Shown here: piece by piece, positions 31,096 to 35,817 of the stretch
How positions within the stretch are numbered: position 1 is the first letter of the stretch
Layout: every line of letters begins with the position of its first letter
From: Acanthamoeba castellanii str. Neff
Taxonomy: Eukaryota; Discosea; Longamoebia; Acanthamoebidae
NCBI RefSeq assembly: GCF_000313135.1
Contig: NW_004457498.1
Location: 171,423 to 207,239, forward strand
Length of the DNA: 35,817 bases
Direction: 5' to 3'
Made by a program: the position numbers and the translations under genes
Notes under the pieces: generated by a model
What the model saw: only the letters and a program-made list of their open reading frames with translations
Databases searched by the model: none
What the model was told of the DNA's origin: nothing

Positions 31096-33369
31096 TCAGC
31101 GCATCCATCGCTCGGCGAGACTGGAGGGCGTGGGTGGCGGGCGCGAGGTGAAGCCCACCATCTGCGGCGAACGCACGCCGCCGCTGCTCTGGCTCGGCGA
31201 CTCGAAGACCCGGATGAGCTCCTCCAGTTCGGCGTCTGCCCGTAGTTCAGGCTGCACCGCCCCTACCTCGTCTTGTTGGCCCGTAAGCGCGGCCGTCAGA
31301 GCTTCCTCCTTCTGCGTAGTGCGCTCTCCGACCACGCCGACCGGCTCGACGAACGCCTGGCGATGGAGGCACTGGTGCGAATCTCGGTGGTGGTGTGCGG
31401 CATCGGGCAGCCCGGTTGTCAACTCGCGGCCGAGGCCGCGGCCGCGGCGCCCAAAGAGCAGCGAATTCGGCAGCTGCGCGAGCAGGTACGCTCGGGCAAT
31501 TGCTCGGGCAGTGGGGTCGTTTATGTCGCGTAGGCGCAGCGTCGTGAGCGGTGTCGGCTCTAGAACGCTGTCCACCTGCATGATGAGCCATTGCGCCTGT
31601 GTGTGTCGTGTTGAGTGTTGTATGTGTTAAAAATCAGAATGGGCTCGTGACTGGAGCGCAGTACCATCCGTCGTTGGCTGTAGAGGAATTGCTGCGTGGT
31701 GTACACCCGCATGCCGCGCCCGCCTTTCGTCTCTAAGACGCCGGGCACCCAGAGTGGCTGGCCGACGGGCGTGGGCGACGGCATCAACGCCATCTCCACG
31801 AATATTGGCAAAAAGTTCTGGTCCGCCAAGCCGAAGGAAGACATCGAAGAGCCGTGCAGCTCGAACTGTTGGTTGGCCCACCCGAAACCGATGTTACAGT
31901 CAGCCTTCACTTCCTCGGTGGTGTGCGTCATGTGCGTGGTGTGTGTGTGGGGTGGGCCATGCGGCGGCGTACGGTGCTGTAGCCGAGGAGCTTGCACAGG
32001 GGCGGTGACGCGTAGACGATGATGGGTGCCAGGTCGTCCAGCGTCTCGGCCTGCTTCATATGCATGACGGCGAAAGGACGTCTGTCCAAGATCACGCCAC
32101 GCCCCACGCCACGCCATGGGAGGTGAGTACACAGAAGATTGCAGCGGGTACAACCAGCAGATTGGAATTCGTGGAAGGTGGGCGGGCGTACTGCAAGTCG
32201 CGGAGGATGAGGGAAGTCTGATCGAACGCCCGCAGAAATGGAAGCGTTTGCGCGATGAACCGCTCCACTTCGGCTCGCGAAGTCGTGGGCGCCGCGGCCG
32301 CGACGTGCGGCATGCCAACGCACCACGACGACTGTGCCGGAGGTACTGGCTGGGAGTCCAATTGCGGTGGGATTGCTGGTCGCGCAGCCGCCGCCAGCGA
32401 AGACGAAAGCGACGGCGGGCACGCAGGGCTTGTGTGGGTGTGGACGTGGTCAAGTCGGTGGGTTATGGCGTGGTAATCGCTCTTTTGGTTGAGCTCCATG
32501 CGTGTCTGCGTGAGCTTGATGGTTTGGTAATCCTCCTCCACGCGCGCCAGCCTGCGCTCGGTCTTCTTCTGTGTGGCGCACAGCTGGGCGATGGTGTCGT
32601 GCAGTCGCTCGTTCTCGCGTCGCATCTCGCGCACCTGGTCCGCCACCAGCATGAGCAGCGACCGCAGCCCCTGCGAGTCCTGCTCCTGCTCCTGGCCCGC
32701 CGCCGGCGCGAATCGCTGGTGGCTGTGAGACCTCGCGGGCTGTGAAAGCGATGAAGGAGACAACCACGACGACGCGCAGCCCTCGTCTGCTGGAGATGAC
32801 GATGACCGCGACGGCGACGACGAAGACGGCGAAGTGGAGCTGGCGGCGGTGGTGGTGGATGGCGATGCTGAGTTGGCGGTCGTTGTAGCGCGGAGCTGCG
32901 GTTGTGATGGAAGAGTGGTGCCAGATTCGTGTGATGGCTGTTGGCAGGTGGTGGTGTCGTCAGACATATGGACAGCGTTGGTCGTCGTGGGCCGAACGCA
33001 GGCGCGCTTGCGCAGCTTTGGTTGTTGGTGGGCAGAGGGTTTCTCCGCGTGCCGTGCTGGCTGTTGTGGTGGTTGTTGTTGTTGTTCGTCGGGTGTGGGG
33101 GCCTTGCGTGGTGGGCGGCCGCGCTTGCGCGTGGGCGACGGCTGGCAGCTCTCGGCCTTGCCCACTCTCACGCACCGCCCGCACGGCTGCTCCCTATTTA
33201 TAAATTAATGCCAAAGAATAAAAATAAAAGCGCTTTGGGGGGGGGGCAACACGGACCGGTCGCAAGAAACGTGGGCAAGCCGGCACGTTGAGCACGCCAT
33301 TGGCCCTGCTGTGTCGGCGGCAGGCTGCTGCGAGGAAAAGTTGAAGGAGCTGTGGCAGTCCGCCTCCAT
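31096..33369 (-). CDS. Zn2Cys6-coiled coil-PAS transcription factor, copy I
   Basis: Exons 33369-33257, 33193-32192, 32081-31973, 31865-31665 and 31596-31096 give 641 aa. The zinc cluster is C26, C29, C36, C42, C45, C54, followed by RKRGRPPRK. The linker shares RKRACVRPTTTNAVHMSDD with copy E. The coiled coil has a single TERRLARVEED unit, whereas E has two. The PAS-like part reads RRPFAVMHMKQAETLDDL and PIIVYASPPLCKLLGY, with the 109-nt exon typical of the E/I pair. The protein ends SLAERWMR. The 298-bp gap to the start of H (30797-31095) holds no gene. The acceptor of intron 1 lies in an AT-rich stretch (ATTTATAAATAG). Confidence 0.85.
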
Positions 33370-33526
33370 CTTCTGCCGTGCTGCCTTTCTTCTCTCATGT
33401 GGCCTAGTCCCTCCTGCCGGCCGTAGCTGACAAACCCGTCATTTGGCAACCTCCAAACATCATCGATGGGTGGCGGGTTTCTTCTCTTTCCGCCAGGACA
33501 AATAATGCCACGAACTCGCAACAAGC

Positions 33527-35773
33527 TCAGTGCAGCCACCGTTCGGCGAGGCTGGTGGGCGCGGGCGGCGGGCGCGAGTTGAAGCCACCGCCGCCGCTGC
33601 TGGTCTGGTGCGGCGAGCCGAGTACCCGTATGAGCTCCTCCAGCTCGTCGTTGTTGGCGTTGTGGGGGGTGTTGGCGTCTTCTGCCCGCAGTTGTTCGTG
33701 CGCCGTCGCGTCTCGGCCTGGCGGCGGCTGCGGCTGTGGTGGTGATTGCTGCCCGGCGAGCGCGGCCGTAAGCGCTGCCTCCTCCTGCGCTGTGATCACG
33801 GCGTGCTCGACAAGCGATGCCTCTAAGTTCGTCTCGGGCTGCTGGTGGTTGTGGCCGCGCTGCTGGTGCTGATCTCGGTGGTGGTGGTGGTGTGTCGACG
33901 AGGCGGGCGGTCCGGTGGCCAACCTGCTGCGGCCCCCGAAGAGCAGTGAGTGCGGCAGATGGGTGAGCAGGTGCGCTCGGGCGATCGGATCGTGCACGAT
34001 GCTACGAAGCGACCTCATGGGCACCGCCGTCTCCACGTCCATTTCGTGAATGCAGTACACTTGCATGATGTCCCATCTTGCCTGTGTGCGCGTGCCGTGC
34101 GTGGGTCGTGCGTTAATCATGAAATAAGTACACTCATGAGTGTAGCGGCAGTCACGAGACACAGTACCCTTCGTTGTCGGTCGTAGAGGAATTGGTGCCG
34201 GTTGGTTGTTCGCACGCCGCGTCCCTGTTTCGTGACAAAGACGCTTGCCGTCACAAAGAATGGGTGTGCGACGGGCGTGGGCGATCGCATCAGCATCAGC
34301 CGCACGAACGTCGTCAGAGTCTCAGGCGCCGGCGGACCCACAACAGACACGAGAAGGCCGTCCAACTCATACTGTCGCCCCAAGTCGACGGTGAGTCAGT
34401 CCGTCGTAGGGGGGGATATGCAGCAGGTGGGCAAGGCAGGCAGCGGCGTACCATGTCGTAGCCGAGGAGTTGGCAAAAGGAGGGTGACGCGTACACGATG
34501 ACGGGCGTGTCCAGGTCGTCCATCGTCTCGGCCTCGAGTATTTCCATGATCAGGAAGGGCAGGCTGAGCAGCCATCGATCGGCGCCATACATCGTCATTG
34601 TCACGACACACACGACAAGCACGGGTGGTGAGTCCAATGTACACCACTACAGCTGTAGTGCGAGCAAGTTGAGGTGGGGCGGTGGTGGGTGGGTACCGCA
34701 AGTCGCGGATGATGAGCGACGAGGCATCATACTCCTGCAGAAACGGAATGCAGTGCGCGATATAGCGCTCAAGTTCGACTCGCGACGTGGCCTCCTCGGG
34801 GGCAACGAGCGGCCGGCCCACGCCCGCACGCAGGTGTGCCTGTGGTGGCAAATGATAGGCGTCCCATCGCTGCGGCGCTGGTGGTGCTGGTGCTGGCGCT
34901 GGTGCCACCTGCATGGACTGGAATGACGGGAATGACTGGAACGCATTCGGGCTCGCGTGTGCGTTGGCAGAGACCTGATCGAGTCGGTGGGTCATGGCCT
35001 CGATCTTCTGGTTGAGCTCGATGCGTGTCTGCTCGAGCTGGCGGCTCTTGGTCTGGTCGTCCGCCTCCACGCGCGCCAGCCTGCGCTCGGTCGCCTCCTG
35101 CGTGGCGCACAGCTGGGCGATGATGTCGTGCAGACGCTCATTCTCGCGCCGCATCTCGCGCACCTGGTCCGCCACCAGCATCAGCAGCGACCGCAGCCCC
35201 GCGTCCTGTCCCAGCTCCTGCTCCTGGCCTGCCGCCGGCGCCGTCTGAGCCTGCAGCGGCGCGGATCGCTGGTGGCCGGGCGCAGTGGGCTGTGAAGGCG
35301 ACGACGACGCGCCGTCCTCTTCCTTCGGTGATGACCACGACGACGATGACGGCGAAGAGAAGCTGGTGGCGGCGGCGCAGGGCGCTAGTGGGTTGGCGGT
35401 GGCAGCAGCGGCAGCGGTGGCGGCGGCTGTGGCGTAGAGCAGTTGCGGGGGAAGAGGGGCTACAGGTGGGTACTGCCAGCATGCGGCAGGCGGCGCAGCT
35501 GGGTGTACACCCAGTGGCGGTAGTGTTGGTGGCTGGTTGATGGTGTCGCCGGGCCGGATGCAGAGGCGCTTTGCTGCCTGAGCCTGTGTGGTGGTGATGT
35601 TGGTGGTGATGGCGGGGAGCAGTGGTGGCGGCTGGCGTTGGTGGTGGTGCGGCGGTTGTTGTTGTTCGTCGGGTGCGGGGGTCTTGCGTGGTGGGCGGCC
35701 GCGCTTGCGTATGGGCGGCAGCTGGCAGCTCTCGGCCTTGCCCACCCTCACGCATCGTCCGCACGGCTGCTCC
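33527..35773 (-). CDS. Zn2Cys6-coiled coil-PAS transcription factor, copy J (5' partial)
   Basis: Exons 35773-34697, 34563-34452, 34371-34168 and 34081-33527 are present. Exon 1, with the first three zinc-cluster cysteines, lies past the right edge beyond an AT-rich intron start. Exon 2 begins with the second half of the cluster, [15 protein letters not shown], and IRKRGRPPRK. The linker is Pro/Ala-rich. The coiled coil begins [15 protein letters not shown] and contains [20 protein letters not shown]. The PAS-like segment is LPFLIMEILEAETMDDL and PVIVYASPSFCQLLGY; the usual RRPF start is replaced by RLPF. Exon 4 is 204 nt, as in A. The protein ends SLAERWLH. It is the closest partner of A by exon length and by FLQEYDASSLIIRDL. 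Confidence 0.84.
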
Positions 35774-35817
35774 CTGCTCACACATGCGCCCATATATATA
35801 AAATCAGAATTATTTTA

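Overview
The window looks like nuclear DNA of an amoebozoan protist, most likely Acanthamoeba or a close relative. This is inferred from four things: very GC- and CpG-rich coding sequence, many short GT-AG introns (about 50-170 nt) filled with CACACGACAC-type repeats, tight gene packing on both strands, and the mix of a copine, a RhoGAP and a small Tim chaperone. I saw no tRNA, rRNA, CRISPR or intact transposon. All gene models were hand-spliced; exon lengths sum to multiples of three in every complete model.

The dominant feature is a lineage-specific family of putative transcription factors. Each intact member has a Zn(II)2Cys6 binuclear cluster (spacing C-x2-C-x6-C-x5-C-x2-C-x8-C), a basic AT-hook-like tail (KRGRP(P)RK), a long His/Gln/Ser/Pro-rich linker, a coiled coil, a PAS-like module and a C-terminal region that usually ends SLAERWMR. 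The architecture recalls fungal Ert1/AcuK/Rds2-type regulators (Zn2Cys6 plus PAS). Seven coding copies are present: A 2203-4714 +, C 7374-9548 +, E 10145-12460 +, divergent F 12630-15231 +, H 28578-30796 -, I 31096-33369 -, and J 33527-35773 -, which is cut by the window edge. There are also relics: B 5072-7001 - with an internal inversion and a frameshift, D near 9790-10065 plus a 43-bp scrap, and G 27480-27905.

Layout: 1-2030 holds two minus-strand genes with mitochondrial-presequence-like N-termini. 2203-15231 is the left transcription-factor array. 15372-27441 is a block of unrelated single-copy genes: a 25-exon copine with a C-terminal SAM-like domain, an ankyrin-repeat protein, an N-terminally anchored RhoGAP, a Tim9/Tim10-type small Tim, and a Cys-rich type I membrane protein. 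27480-35817 is the right array, with all genes on the minus strand. Between relic G and gene H lies a block of about 670 bp with essentially no CpG, in stark contrast to the rest of the window.

The arrays look like an actively rearranging family. Exon lengths pair members across the central block (A with J, E with I, B/C with H), while inversions, truncations and a new C-terminus on H record repeated rearrangement. The central genes (membrane binding, Rho signalling, mitochondrial import) show no evident functional link to the arrays.
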